Shown here: in pieces, positions 49,389-58,580 of the stretch | Layout: each line of letters opens with the position of its first letter | How positions within the stretch are numbered: position 1 is the first letter of the stretch | Assembly (NCBI GenBank): GCA_028281925.1 | Contig: JANQIX010000049.1 | Coordinates: forward strand, 1-64,000 | Source: Alphaproteobacteria bacterium | GTDB lineage: Bacteria > Pseudomonadota > Alphaproteobacteria > DSM-16000 > Inquilinaceae | Direction of reading: 5' to 3' | Length of the DNA: 64,000 bases | Notes under the pieces: model-generated | Told to the model about the DNA's origin: nothing | The model's input: the letters and a program-made list of their open reading frames with translations, nothing else | Databases searched by the model: none | Made by a program: the position numbers and the translations under genes

Positions 49389-50834
49389 ATGACGCAGATT
49401 CCCGACCTTTTGCCGGCCCTGCCGGAGATCTTCCTGGCCATAGCCGGCATGGCCCTACTGATGCTGGGCGCCTTCAAGGGCGACGGCGCGACACGCCTGG
49501 TCGCCTATCTGACGGTCATGAGCTTCGTGATCGCGGGCTTCCTGTTGCTGGTGGTTGTTGAAACGCCGGCTGAGACGTTCAACGGCATGTTCGTGGCGGA
49601 CGATTTCGCCGTGTTCATGAAGATTCTGGCGCTGTTGGGCTCAGCTTTTGCCGTCATCATGTCCCAGAGGTTCATCGAGCGCGAACAGATGGCCCGCATC
49701 GAGTTCCCGGTGCTGTTCCTGTTCGCCACGCTCGGCATGATGATGATGATCAGCGCGGGCGACCTGTTGTCCCTCTATCTGGGGCTGGAGCTGCAGAGCC
49801 TGTCGCTCTATGTGGTCGCCGCCTTCCGCCGCGACACGGTGCGGTCGTCGGAGGCCGGGCTGAAGTACTTCGTTCTCGGCGCTCTTTCGTCGGGCATGCT
49901 GCTCTACGGAGCCTCGCTGGTCTACGGCTTCACCGGCACCACCAGCTTCTCAGGCCTCGCGGAAGCCTTTGCGGGCGGGGGTGAGGTGGGGATCGGCCTG
50001 ATCCTGGGCATCGTCTTCGTCTCGGCAGGGCTGGCGTTCAAGGTCTCTGCGGTGCCGTTCCACATGTGGACGCCCGATGTCTATGAAGGCGCGCCGACGC
50101 CGGTCACCGCTTTCTTCGCCGTGGCACCGAAGATCGCTGCCATCGCCCTGTTCGTGCGCGTGATGATCGAACCGTTCGGCGAACTGGTGCAGCAGTGGCA
50201 GCAGATCGTGCTGGCGATCTCGATCCTGTCGATGATCCTGGGTGCCTACGCCGCCATCAATCAGACCAACATCAAGCGGCTGATGGCCTATTCGTCGATC
50301 GGGCATGTCGGCTACGCCCTGATGGGCCTTGCGGCGGGCAGCGAGGCCGGCGTGCGCGGTGTGCTGGTCTATATGGCCATCTACCTCGCCATGAATGTCG
50401 GCACCTTTGCCTGCATCCTGTGCATGCGCGTGAACGGCCGCATGGTCGAGGGCATCAACGACCTGTCGGGGCTCAGCCGGACCCATCCGCTGATGGCGCT
50501 GGTGCTGGCGGTGTTCATGTTCTCCATGGCTGGCATCCCACCGCTGGCGGGCTTCTTCGCCAAGCTGCAGGTCTTCCTGGCGGCCATCGACGCCGGCCTG
50601 ATAACGCTTGCCGTGATCGGTGGGCTGACAAGCGTCGTGGGCGCCTTCTATTACATCCGCATCATCAAGCTCATGTATTTCGACGATCCGGTGGAGAGCT
50701 TCGACCGGCCGATCGGCAATGACATGACCCTGGTGCTGACGGGAACCGGGCTGTTCACGGCCTTCTTCTTCCTGTTCCCGGCCCCCATCGTTGACGCGGC
50801 AGCACGGGCTGCGGCCAGCCTGTTTGCCGGATGA
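49389..50834 (+). CDS. nuoN: NADH-quinone oxidoreductase subunit N
   Basis: A 481-residue antiporter-like proton-pumping subunit and the last of the 14 nuo genes. [20 protein letters not shown] carries the conserved Glu, and [29 protein letters not shown] the key Lys region. Its stop overlaps the birA start by four bases. Confidence 0.96.
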   Translation: MTQIPDLLPALPEIFLAIAGMALLMLGAFKGDGATRLVAYLTVMSFVIAGFLLLVVVETPAETFNGMFVADDFAVFMKILALLGSAFAVIMSQRFIEREQMARIEFPVLFLFATLGMMMMISAGDLLSLYLGLELQSLSLYVVAAFRRDTVRSSEAGLKYFVLGALSSGMLLYGASLVYGFTGTTSFSGLAEAFAGGGEVGIGLILGIVFVSAGLAFKVSAVPFHMWTPDVYEGAPTPVTAFFAVAPKIAAIALFVRVMIEPFGELVQQWQQIVLAISILSMILGAYAAINQTNIKRLMAYSSIGHVGYALMGLAAGSEAGVRGVLVYMAIYLAMNVGTFACILCMRVNGRMVEGINDLSGLSRTHPLMALVLAVFMFSMAGIPPLAGFFAKLQVFLAAIDAGLITLAVIGGLTSVVGAFYYIRIIKLMYFDDPVESFDRPIGNDMTLVLTGTGLFTAFFFLFPAPIVDAAARAAASLFAG

Positions 50835-51607
50835 CTGCAGCGGAGCGGCCGCTCGCCGGCCCCGGTTTGCCACCAGGCTGGCAGCTGAACACCTACGGGG
50901 CCGTCGGCAGCACCAATGACGAAGCCCGCGCGCTCGCCACGGCCGGCGCGCCGGAGGGCAGCGTCGTCTGGGCCCATAGCCAGCAGACCGGACGGGGGCG
51001 GCGAGGGCGGCAATGGGACTCGCCGCCGGGAAACCTCTACTGTTCGGTGCTGCTGCGCCCGACCAGCAGTCCCCAGCGCACGGGCCAGCTTCCATTTGTG
51101 GTGTCGCTCGCCCTAGCACGCGCCGTTTCCGCATTGGCCCCGGATCTGCATCTGCAGGTGAAGTGGCCGAACGATGTGCTGATCGGCGGTGCCAAGATTT
51201 CAGGCATCCTTTTGGAGGGGTCGGTACGGCCCGACGGGAGCTGTGATTGGGTGATCATCGGGACCGGCATCAATGTGGCCCACTTCCCTGATGGAACGGA
51301 GTTTCCGGCCACGTCCATCGCCGCCGCCGGTGCCTCCGACGTCACGGTGGAGGCTCTGCTTGAGGCGTATCTGGCCGAACTGTCAGAACTTCTGATCGTG
51401 TGGGGAAGGGATGGCTTCGCCGGTATCCGCCGCGATTGGATCACCCGAGCCTGGGGCATGGGCCAGTCCTTGGTCGTCCGGCTGGAGAATGCGTCATTGA
51501 CCGGCGTGTTCGAAGACCTGGACGACGACGGCCATTTGATGCTGCGGCTGGAAAGCGGCGAGTTGCGCCGGATCGCCGCTGGCGATGTGTTCTTTCCGAG
51601 GGCGTGA
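50831..51607 (+). CDS. birA: Biotin--[acetyl-CoA-carboxylase] ligase
   Basis: A 258-residue biotin protein ligase that activates biotin as biotinyl-AMP and attaches it to carboxylase carrier domains. The adenylate loop GRGRRG is at 54-59 and the catalytic [12 protein letters not shown] begins at Lys111. There is no N-terminal helix-turn-helix, so it is a class I ligase without repressor function. Coupled to nuoN (ATGA); one base separates it from coaX. Confidence 0.93.
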   Translation: MTAAERPLAGPGLPPGWQLNTYGAVGSTNDEARALATAGAPEGSVVWAHSQQTGRGRRGRQWDSPPGNLYCSVLLRPTSSPQRTGQLPFVVSLALARAVSALAPDLHLQVKWPNDVLIGGAKISGILLEGSVRPDGSCDWVIIGTGINVAHFPDGTEFPATSIAAAGASDVTVEALLEAYLAELSELLIVWGRDGFAGIRRDWITRAWGMGQSLVVRLENASLTGVFEDLDDDGHLMLRLESGELRRIAAGDVFFPRA

Positions 51608-51608
51608 G

Positions 51609-52379
51609 ATGCTTTTGGCAATCGATGTCGGCAACACGAATATAACGGTCGCGATCTTCGACGACCGCAACAAGGTCGGCAGCTGGCGCATTTCCACCGA
51701 CGGCCGGCGCACGGCCGACGAATATGCGGTGTGGCTGACGCAGCTTCTGGGCCTGTCCGGCATCGAGCGTGGTGCGATCGACGACGTCGTCATGGCCAGC
51801 GTCGTACCCTCGGCCACCTTCAACCTCGAATGGCTGTGCCGCAAGCATCTCGGCTGCACGCCGATGATCGTCACCAGCGAGCTGGACCTCGGCATCAAGA
51901 ACCGGCTGGACAACCCGAAAGAGGCCGGCGCAGACAGGCTGGTCAACGCGCTGGCCGCGCGCAACGCGTACGGACCGAACCTGATCATTGTGGATGTCGG
52001 CACTGCTACCAATTTCGACGTGATCGACGGGAATGGCGACTATGTCGGCGGCGTCATCGCGCTGGGTCCACATCCGGCGCTGGAGGCTTTGCACCAGATC
52101 GCCGCCAAGCTGCCGAAGGTTGAGCTGGAGCGGCCCGATCGTGTGATCGGTAAGGGCACAGTCGGCGCCATGCAGTCCGGCATCTTCTGGGGCTATGTCA
52201 GCCTGATCGAAGGCGTGGTCAGGCGCATTCGCAGCGAAATGGGCGCGCCGATGCAGGTGATCCTGACCGGCGGCCTCTCGGTGCTGTTTGCCGGGTCGAC
52301 ACCGGTGATCGATCACTATGACGCTGACCTGACCATGCGGGGCCTGCTCGAGGTTTACGAGCGTAACAGACAGAAATGA
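51609..52379 (+). CDS. coaX: Type III pantothenate kinase
   Basis: A 256-residue kinase for the first step of coenzyme A synthesis. Phosphate-binding motif LLAIDVGNTN is at the N-terminus, followed by AGADRLVNALAAR and IIVDVGTATNFDVID, and GGVIALGP. CoaX enzymes are not feedback-inhibited by CoA. The ATG at 51609 follows directly on birA; the stop overlaps the rnj start. Confidence 0.94.
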   Translation: MLLAIDVGNTNITVAIFDDRNKVGSWRISTDGRRTADEYAVWLTQLLGLSGIERGAIDDVVMASVVPSATFNLEWLCRKHLGCTPMIVTSELDLGIKNRLDNPKEAGADRLVNALAARNAYGPNLIIVDVGTATNFDVIDGNGDYVGGVIALGPHPALEALHQIAAKLPKVELERPDRVIGKGTVGAMQSGIFWGYVSLIEGVVRRIRSEMGAPMQVILTGGLSVLFAGSTPVIDHYDADLTMRGLLEVYERNRQK

Positions 52380-54058
52380 CGTGGACCGCCATGGACACCG
52401 CCGATCCGAACGCCGGCCTTCGCTTCGTCGCGCTGGGCGGCAGCGACGAAATCGGCATGAACCTCTATCTCTACGAGGTCGACGGCCAGTGGCTGATGGT
52501 CGATTGCGGCGTGGCCTTCGGCGACGAGACGACGCCCGGCATCGATGTGCTGATGCCGTCTGTCGACTTCATCGCCGACAAGTGCGACCGACTGGTTGGC
52601 TTGGTCCTGACCCACGGTCATGAAGACCATTTCGGTGCCATTCAATACCTTTGGCCGCGGCTGAAATGCCCGGTCTACGCGACACCGTTCACCGCGGCCT
52701 TCCTAAAGCTGAAGCTGCGCGACGCGGTGTTCGACGAGACTGTGCCGGTGCGCGAGGTGCCGCTGGGCGGGCGGGTTTCTCTCGGGCCGTTCGACGTGAC
52801 CTTCGTCGAGATGACCCACTCGATCCCCGAGCCCAACGCCCTGATCATCCGCACGAAATACGGCAATGTGGTCCATAGCGGCGACTGGAAGCGGGATCCG
52901 CAGCCACCCATCGGCCGGACGGTGGACGAAGACACGCTGCGGCAGGTCGGGGCGGAAGGTGTGCTGGCCCTCGTTTCCGACAGCACGAATGCTCTGGAGG
53001 ATGGGCATTCGGGCTCGGAAAGCGACGCGCGCGATGCCCTGGTCGATGTGATCGCCCGCCAGCCCAACCGGGTTGCCGTCACCTGCTTTTCCACCAATGT
53101 GGGCCGCATTCTCGGCATCGCCGAGGCCGCGGCTGCGGCCGACCGCCAATGCGCCCTGGTCGGCCGCTCGCTCTGGCGCGTGCATGAGGCCGCGACGGCG
53201 ACCGGCTATATGAACCCGCCCGCGCCATTCCTGACGGAATCGGAGGCAGCCTATCTGCCGCGTGATCGCGTGGTGCTGATCTGCACGGGCAGCCAGGGGG
53301 AGTCCCGGGCCGCACTGTCGCGGATCGCCGCGGACACCCATCCCCATGTGGTTCTGGAGCCGGGCGACACGGTGATCTTCTCCGCCCGTGAAATCCCGGG
53401 CAACGAGAAGGCCATCGCCCGGGTGCAGAACGCGCTGACGCGGCAAGGCGTGCGCGTGATCACGCCGGCCGAGGCGCCGGTGCATGTCTCCGGCCATCCG
53501 GCGCGCGATGAGCTGACGGCGCTCTATCAGTGGGTGCGGCCGGAGATCGTGATCCCGGTGCACGGCGACCCGCGACGCCAGCGGGCGCAGGCGGCACTGG
53601 CGCGGACATGCCAGGTGCCACAGACACTGATCCCCGAAGACGGTGTTATGTTCCAGCTGGCCCCCGGGCCCGCAGGCGTTGTCGATCATGTTCCGGTCGG
53701 CCGGATCGCGCGGGACGGCGAGCGACTGGTGCACCTGAACGACGGCATAATGAAGCAACGTCATCGGCTGACGCATAACGGTGTGGTGACGGCAACACTT
53801 GTGCTTGATGACGCAGGCCGTCTGCTGGCGGATCCCCAGATCGCGGCCTTCGGCCTCTATGAGAGCAATGCGCAAGAGGCAGCGGCCCGCGACCTGGCGG
53901 ACGATGTCCGCGACCGGGTTGAGGATCTGCCGAGGCCACGCCGGCGGGATGATGAGGCGGTGCGTACCGCCGCGACCCAAGCGCTGCGACGGCGGCTGCG
54001 CACCGAACTCGGCAAGAAGCCTCTTATGGAAATCAAGGTTTTGCGTCTCGGCGATTGA
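52376..54058 (+). CDS. rnj: Ribonuclease J
   Basis: A 560-residue metallo-beta-lactamase/beta-CASP RNase with both endo- and 5'-exonuclease activity in characterised members. The metal motif is HGHEDH at 80-85, with later HSGDWK, SDSTN and HVSGHPARDEL blocks of the beta-CASP domain, and a C-terminal domain. It acts in RNA processing and decay. The nuo-birA-coaX-rnj order is typical of alphaproteobacteria. Confidence 0.94.
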   Translation: MTWTAMDTADPNAGLRFVALGGSDEIGMNLYLYEVDGQWLMVDCGVAFGDETTPGIDVLMPSVDFIADKCDRLVGLVLTHGHEDHFGAIQYLWPRLKCPVYATPFTAAFLKLKLRDAVFDETVPVREVPLGGRVSLGPFDVTFVEMTHSIPEPNALIIRTKYGNVVHSGDWKRDPQPPIGRTVDEDTLRQVGAEGVLALVSDSTNALEDGHSGSESDARDALVDVIARQPNRVAVTCFSTNVGRILGIAEAAAAADRQCALVGRSLWRVHEAATATGYMNPPAPFLTESEAAYLPRDRVVLICTGSQGESRAALSRIAADTHPHVVLEPGDTVIFSAREIPGNEKAIARVQNALTRQGVRVITPAEAPVHVSGHPARDELTALYQWVRPEIVIPVHGDPRRQRAQAALARTCQVPQTLIPEDGVMFQLAPGPAGVVDHVPVGRIARDGERLVHLNDGIMKQRHRLTHNGVVTATLVLDDAGRLLADPQIAAFGLYESNAQEAAARDLADDVRDRVEDLPRPRRRDDEAVRTAATQALRRRLRTELGKKPLMEIKVLRLGD

Positions 54059-54166
54059 CCATAATCAAACCTTTATGCCGCAGGCCTTTGCCGATTCTCG
54101 GCGTTTCGACTTTGGTGTATCGTCCAAAGTCCGTGAGGCACATCGCCGGAGAGGATGAAAGCGGCC

Positions 54167-54583
54167 ATGATCGGAAGGCTCAATCACGTTGCTATTGCGG
54201 TACCGGACCTGGAAGCGTCGTCAGCGGTCTATCGCGCCACTCTTGGCGCAAAAGTTTCCGATCCGCAGCCGGTGGCGGAACATGGCGTGACCGTTGTGTT
54301 CATCGAACTGCCGAACACCAAGGTCGAGCTGTTGCATCCGCTGGGCGACAAGTCGCCGATCCAGGCATTCCTCGACAAGAACCCCTCAGGCGGCATCCAT
54401 CACGTCTGCTATGAGGTCGAGGATATCTATGAGGCTCGCGAGAAGCTGAAGGCAGACGGCATGCGTGTGCTGGGCGATGGCGAACCGAAGCTGGGCGCGC
54501 ACAACAATCCGGTTCTGTTCCTGCATCCGAAAGACTTCTGCGGAACGCTGGTCGAACTGGAGCAGGTGCCGAAGGCATCGTAG
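54167..54583 (+). CDS. mce: Methylmalonyl-CoA epimerase
   Basis: A 138-residue vicinal-oxygen-chelate protein that interconverts (R)- and (S)-methylmalonyl-CoA in propionate metabolism. Metal ligands are visible in NHVAIAV (His), GGIHHVCYEVEDI (His) and GTLVELEQV (Glu). An in-frame ATG at 54155 would add four residues but lies directly on GGAGAGG, so I prefer 54167; either is possible. Confidence 0.9.
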   Translation: MIGRLNHVAIAVPDLEASSAVYRATLGAKVSDPQPVAEHGVTVVFIELPNTKVELLHPLGDKSPIQAFLDKNPSGGIHHVCYEVEDIYEAREKLKADGMRVLGDGEPKLGAHNNPVLFLHPKDFCGTLVELEQVPKAS

Positions 54584-54753
54584 TCGCGGCGCAGACTGTA
54601 CCCCGGCGCGCGGCAACCCGTCGGCGCCGGATTTTGGGGCTCGCGAGTGCATTTGGTTACGGTGGCACCGGGCGCGCCTTCAATGGCTGATCCGGTCAAA
54701 GAGCGCGTGGCGGCGATGGCTGTCACGCGCGTTCTGCTGTCTTGGCGGGCTTG

Positions 54754-55002
54754 ATGGGAATCGTTTCCGGTATTGTCGTCTATCTGATCACGTGGTGGGT
54801 TGTTCTGTTCGCGATCCTCCCCTGGGGTGTGCGCACGCCGGAAACGCCGGAACAGGGACATGCCCCCAGCGCCCCCCTCAAGCCCAGGCTGCGCCTGAAG
54901 TTCGCCGTCACCAGCCTTGTCGCAGCAGTCATCTGGGTTGGGATCTTCGCGCTCGTTCAATCCGACCTGATATCCTTTCGGCGGACTGCAGCCGGTATGT
55001 AG
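54754..55002 (+). CDS. DUF1467 family membrane protein
   Basis: An 82-residue protein with two transmembrane helices (about 3-24 and 50-70) around a short Pro/Arg loop with the family sequence LPWGVRTPE. The function of DUF1467 is unknown, but it is regularly found next to mce in alphaproteobacteria. I use the ATG at 54754; a TTG at 54742 would add four residues. Confidence 0.85.
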   Translation: MGIVSGIVVYLITWWVVLFAILPWGVRTPETPEQGHAPSAPLKPRLRLKFAVTSLVAAVIWVGIFALVQSDLISFRRTAAGM

Positions 55003-55121
55003 GGCAGTGTAGGCCACGCACGAACAACGGCCGGCTGCCATAGACGGGACCGCGGGTCGAGCGTCGGTTCGGGCGGAAGCCAGCCGTGACCGATCCGGCC
55101 CTGTCATGATACTCCTTCGCC

Positions 55122-55568
55122 ATGTTGAAGAGATCTGCCGCTCGCCTTCTGGTTCTTGATCCGGAGGACCGCATTCTGCTCTTCAAATTCGTCTTCGACG
55201 AAGGACCGCTGGCTGGCAAGCAGTTCTGGGCCACGCCGGGCGGCGCGCTTCATGACGGCGAGAGTTTCCCGGAGGCCGCCGCGCGGGAGTTGCTGGAGGA
55301 GACGGGCATATTAGCGCCGATTGGCGACGAGGTTTTTCAGAAGCGCGTGACGTTCCTGACTCCGACCGGACAGTTTGCCGAGGCCGACGAGAGATACTTC
55401 CTGGTTCGGGTGTCTGACGATGCAGTGGATGAGAGCGGCCAAGAACCTTCAGAGGCCCGGTACATGAAGGCCTACAGATGGTGGGCTCTTGAGGACCTTG
55501 CGAATACCCCGGACACGGTATTCCCGGAAGGACTGGCGGCTCTGATTGAATCGTCGATAGTCACGTGA
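55122..55568 (+). CDS. NUDIX hydrolase
   Basis: A 148-residue pyrophosphohydrolase. A complete Nudix box (G-x5-E-x7-RE-x2-EE-x-G) lies at 41-63, including Glu59 and Glu60. The substrate is not set; family members clean up nucleoside diphosphate derivatives. It ends 24 bases before the convergent GT2 gene and opens the accessory region where neighbours normally seen after DUF1467 are replaced. Confidence 0.9.
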   Translation: MLKRSAARLLVLDPEDRILLFKFVFDEGPLAGKQFWATPGGALHDGESFPEAAARELLEETGILAPIGDEVFQKRVTFLTPTGQFAEADERYFLVRVSDDAVDESGQEPSEARYMKAYRWWALEDLANTPDTVFPEGLAALIESSIVT

Positions 55569-55592
55569 GCCTGAAGGCTCCCCGGATCAAGC

Positions 55593-56525
55593 TTAACGCC
55601 CAAGGACCCATCGTTTTGCGCGGCGCAGGCTCTTGCCAAGCGGGGCAGGCAGATACTGCAGTCCTTCGCGGACGAACCGCATGGCCTGGCCCGGCAGGAA
55701 GGGCCAGACAAGCAGCACACCACTGCATGACAGCTTCTGGCCGCGGCCGAGCCTTGAGCGCCACACCACGCGCCAAAGATCGGCGTAGAGGCGGGACACG
55801 ACGGCCAGCCGCTTCGGCTTCTGCTGCGGGTAGTAGAGTTCGGCTATCACCTCAGCACCGTGAGCGGCCAATTCCGACGCTGCAGCCGAGTGGCGGCGGT
55901 TCATGAAAAGCGGCTCTGCGATGGCGAGAAAGCGTCCCTGCAACATCAGATCCGCCAACAGCGCGCGGTCGGATCCCAGGTACTCCTGATGCCCGCGGGT
56001 GCGTCGCATGGCGGCCGATCGCATGACGGCCAGCGACTCGTGGCAGATGCGGGGGCGCAGCAGGAAGCCCGCGAACCGCCTGACCGGCGAATGGGACGTG
56101 AGACCGACGGGCAGGGCCGGACTATCGGCAATCACATCGCCATTCTCGTCGATCATCAACGTGTCGGTGTGGCAGAGGACGGCATCTGCGTTGGCGTCCA
56201 GCTCCGCGATACAGCGCTGGAGATAGTCCGGCGCCACCACGTCGTCATGGGGACACCACTTGAAGAAATCGCTGTCGGATGTGGCGAAGAGGAAATCGAA
56301 ATTCGCACCCACGCCGATGTTTCGCTCATGGCGGTGATAGACGATCCGCTGGTCCGATGCCGCGTATTGGCGGCAGATCGCCTCGGTCCCGTCGATGGAA
56401 CAATTGTCGGCGATCAACAGAACATAGTCGGTGTAGCTCTGACGAAGGATCGAGTCGATCGCCTGCCGGAGATAGCGCTCGCCATTGTAGACGGGCAGTC
56501 CCAAGGTAATGCGCGGCTTAGGCAT
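55593..56525 (-). CDS. Glycosyltransferase family 2
   Basis: A 310-residue GT-A fold glycosyltransferase. It opens with TLGLPVYNGERYLRQAIDSI, typical of GT2, and has a DD motif at 94-95 (CPHDDVVAPDYL) for metal-nucleotide sugar binding. A basic, Arg-rich C-terminus suggests membrane association. It probably adds a sugar during surface polysaccharide assembly, with the flippase encoded upstream on the same strand (111-base gap). Confidence 0.9.
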   Translation of the reverse strand: MPKPRITLGLPVYNGERYLRQAIDSILRQSYTDYVLLIADNCSIDGTEAICRQYAASDQRIVYHRHERNIGVGANFDFLFATSDSDFFKWCPHDDVVAPDYLQRCIAELDANADAVLCHTDTLMIDENGDVIADSPALPVGLTSHSPVRRFAGFLLRPRICHESLAVMRSAAMRRTRGHQEYLGSDRALLADLMLQGRFLAIAEPLFMNRRHSAAASELAAHGAEVIAELYYPQQKPKRLAVVSRLYADLWRVVWRSRLGRGQKLSCSGVLLVWPFLPGQAMRFVREGLQYLPAPLGKSLRRAKRWVLGR

Positions 56526-56636
56526 GGGGTGGCTTCGGGGATGCGGGCCGATCCGGTTCCGGTCGCAGGGTCACCCATACCATCTCGCGCGGTCATTACC
56601 AGAGAAAGCAAATCCGGGCCGACCAACTCCGGCCGC

Positions 56637-58103
56637 TCAATCCCGATCGGTGCCTTCGGGTGACTGTCTGAGCGAGCGGAGATGGTCACGCAGACGCATC
56701 AACTCCGCCCGATTGAACGCCGCCTGCCAAAGAGCATAGGTCAGAGCTCCAACCGCGACTGAGGCTGCGAGACCGATGGCGCCCTCAGCGGCAACGGGTG
56801 TCATCATCCTGAAGAGACTGACAGCGATCGCCATAACGGCGATGCCGGCCGCCGCCGGCGCCACCAAACCACTGAACTCGCGAGGCGTTATCCCGACAAT
56901 CCGCCGGACGAAGGTGAGATTGACGGGAACCGTCAGCACCGTTCCGGCGACGATGACGACGACCGGCCAGAGAATGCCGAAGGACGCGACGGCAGTGATG
57001 GCAATCAGGGTAGCAATGGCCCAGCAGGCGGCTTCCGCGGTGAGCCAATGGACCTTGCCCGCACTCCGAACGGCGGCGTCGCCCACCACCATCGGTGCAC
57101 TCAGCACGCCACTGGCGACGTAGAGAACGAAGATCCAGACGGCCGGCGCCCATTCGTCGCCGAAGACCATGGGAACAAGCTCGGGCCCGACCAAGGCGGC
57201 ACCGGCGAATGCCGGAAACGCAATCAATGAAACCAATCGGACCAGAGTCGCGAATGCCCGGCGCATCCGCTCCGGCTCCGCCATCAGGCGCGAGAAGAGG
57301 GGAAAGGCGACCCGTGTGGCCGGCGTCACGAACACAGCCATCAGCATGTCGTAACAGCGGGTCGCGAGATTGAAGAAACCGACAGCGTCCGCCCCAAGAT
57401 GGACGCCGATCAGGAAGGTCACCAGCCGTTGATGAACGATCGACAGAGATCGCAGGATCAGCATGTTGACGGCGAACCGCCAGAGATCCTGGAAGTGCCG
57501 TCGCTTGCCGCGCAAGCCCGGCCGCCAAGGGACGCTCCACCACACCACCGCCAAAGCTGCCACGCGCATGGCAAGTTGATGGCCAACCAGGCTCCAGATC
57601 CCATAACCCTGGACTGCCATGGCCAGCCCCACCGCACCGCCGATGACCACACTGGCCGTCGTGCGCACCGCCAAGGCGCGGAAGGCGAACTCCCGCTGCA
57701 GGATCACACTTGGAATCGTCGCCAACGCGGTGAGAAGGATGATCGGCGTCAGCCAATAGATCGCACCTTCGACCAGCGGCTCGCCGAAAGCCCACGCCAC
57801 GGCCGGGGCGAGCGCGACGGCGATCACGCTGACGATCGCTGAAAACCCCAGGATGCCCCAGAACGCAGCGTCGACGTGCCCTTCTTCGATGGACTCTCGC
57901 TGCACTAGGCCTTGCGCCAGTCCTTCCGCCACCGTCTGCTCGGCAAGGCCGACCACGACCAGCGCCATCGCGAAGAGGCCGAAGGTGTCGGGTCCAAGGA
58001 TGCGGGCCAGCACGACGAAGACAACAAGCGCAACGATCTGGCGCCCGATCATCTCCAAAGCCGACCAGGATACGCCGCGAACGGCACGACGCTTGAGATC
58101 CAA
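56637..58103 (-). CDS. Polysaccharide flippase (MOP/PST family, Wzx-like)
   Basis: A 488-residue inner-membrane protein with about 12-14 hydrophobic segments. The N-terminus GVSWSALEMIGRQIVALVVFVVLARILGP matches PST-family lipopolysaccharide exporters. It should flip lipid-linked oligosaccharides to the periplasm. I propose a TTG start at 58103, about nine bases after AGGGGGA; the frame stays open to 58217 but the extra residues are non-hydrophobic and atypical. Confidence 0.85.
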   Translation of the reverse strand: MDLKRRAVRGVSWSALEMIGRQIVALVVFVVLARILGPDTFGLFAMALVVVGLAEQTVAEGLAQGLVQRESIEEGHVDAAFWGILGFSAIVSVIAVALAPAVAWAFGEPLVEGAIYWLTPIILLTALATIPSVILQREFAFRALAVRTTASVVIGGAVGLAMAVQGYGIWSLVGHQLAMRVAALAVVWWSVPWRPGLRGKRRHFQDLWRFAVNMLILRSLSIVHQRLVTFLIGVHLGADAVGFFNLATRCYDMLMAVFVTPATRVAFPLFSRLMAEPERMRRAFATLVRLVSLIAFPAFAGAALVGPELVPMVFGDEWAPAVWIFVLYVASGVLSAPMVVGDAAVRSAGKVHWLTAEAACWAIATLIAITAVASFGILWPVVVIVAGTVLTVPVNLTFVRRIVGITPREFSGLVAPAAAGIAVMAIAVSLFRMMTPVAAEGAIGLAASVAVGALTYALWQAAFNRAELMRLRDHLRSLRQSPEGTDRD

Positions 58104-58580
58104 GACTGCTATCCCCCTGGGAGACTGCCGCTCCCTCGCCAGTCCGCCGTCTGTCCCACGGTTCGGTCCAATCGGCAACCCGAACGCCGCCGAAATGCGA
58201 ACGGACCCGCGCCGCAAGGATGGACAGGCTAAGGACCTTGCGTGGATCCGCCGGCTAGACTAACAACCGAAGGTGCTTTCTCTGGGAATTGAGTCAAATC
58301 CCAGCAACCAGACGGCAATGACGATGGGTTCCAGGACGCTACAGGCGTACCGGACCCGGGCGCTGCGGACCCGTCCACGCTCTCGGACAACCCTCTGCAT
58401 CGGGGGACATGCCCGAGTGCTTAAAGTCCCTACGACCGGACGGCGATCGGTGGTGTCGGGTCTGGGCGCCAATGCCAGGTGCGAGGCCGTGCCAGATGAC
58501 CCGGCGGGAAGTACCCCTTCACGCCTCGTTAAATGCCGCTCTGGTAGGCTGGGTTGAAACCTGCCGTCTGAGACCCACCA
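58104..58580. other. Intergenic region between divergent flippase and DUF4910 genes
   Basis: About 477 bases that should hold both promoters. Its clearest feature is a 23-bp dyad at 58282-58304. A 94-codon frame on the plus strand (58273-58557) has no ribosome site and a composition unlike a real protein. A short stretch near 58406-58430 resembles a tRNA-Ser D-arm, but no complete tRNA can be folded. Confidence 0.5.
58282..58304. promoter_or_regulatory. Near-perfect 23-bp palindrome, operator-like
   Basis: Two 11-base arms (CTGGGAATTGA and TCAAATCCCAG) flank a single central G at 58293, with one mismatched pair. The core is TGAGTCA. It lies 178 bases upstream of the flippase start and 277 upstream of the DUF4910 start. 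It could be a regulator-binding site for the glycan genes or form a hairpin in a leader RNA. Confidence 0.45.

Noticed and set aside
58401-58490. A tRNA-Ser-like D-arm (ATGCCCGAGTGCTTAAAG), as a relic or attachment site
   Set aside because: No matching acceptor arm, anticodon loop or T arm can be folded around it, and there is no integrase or direct repeat nearby.
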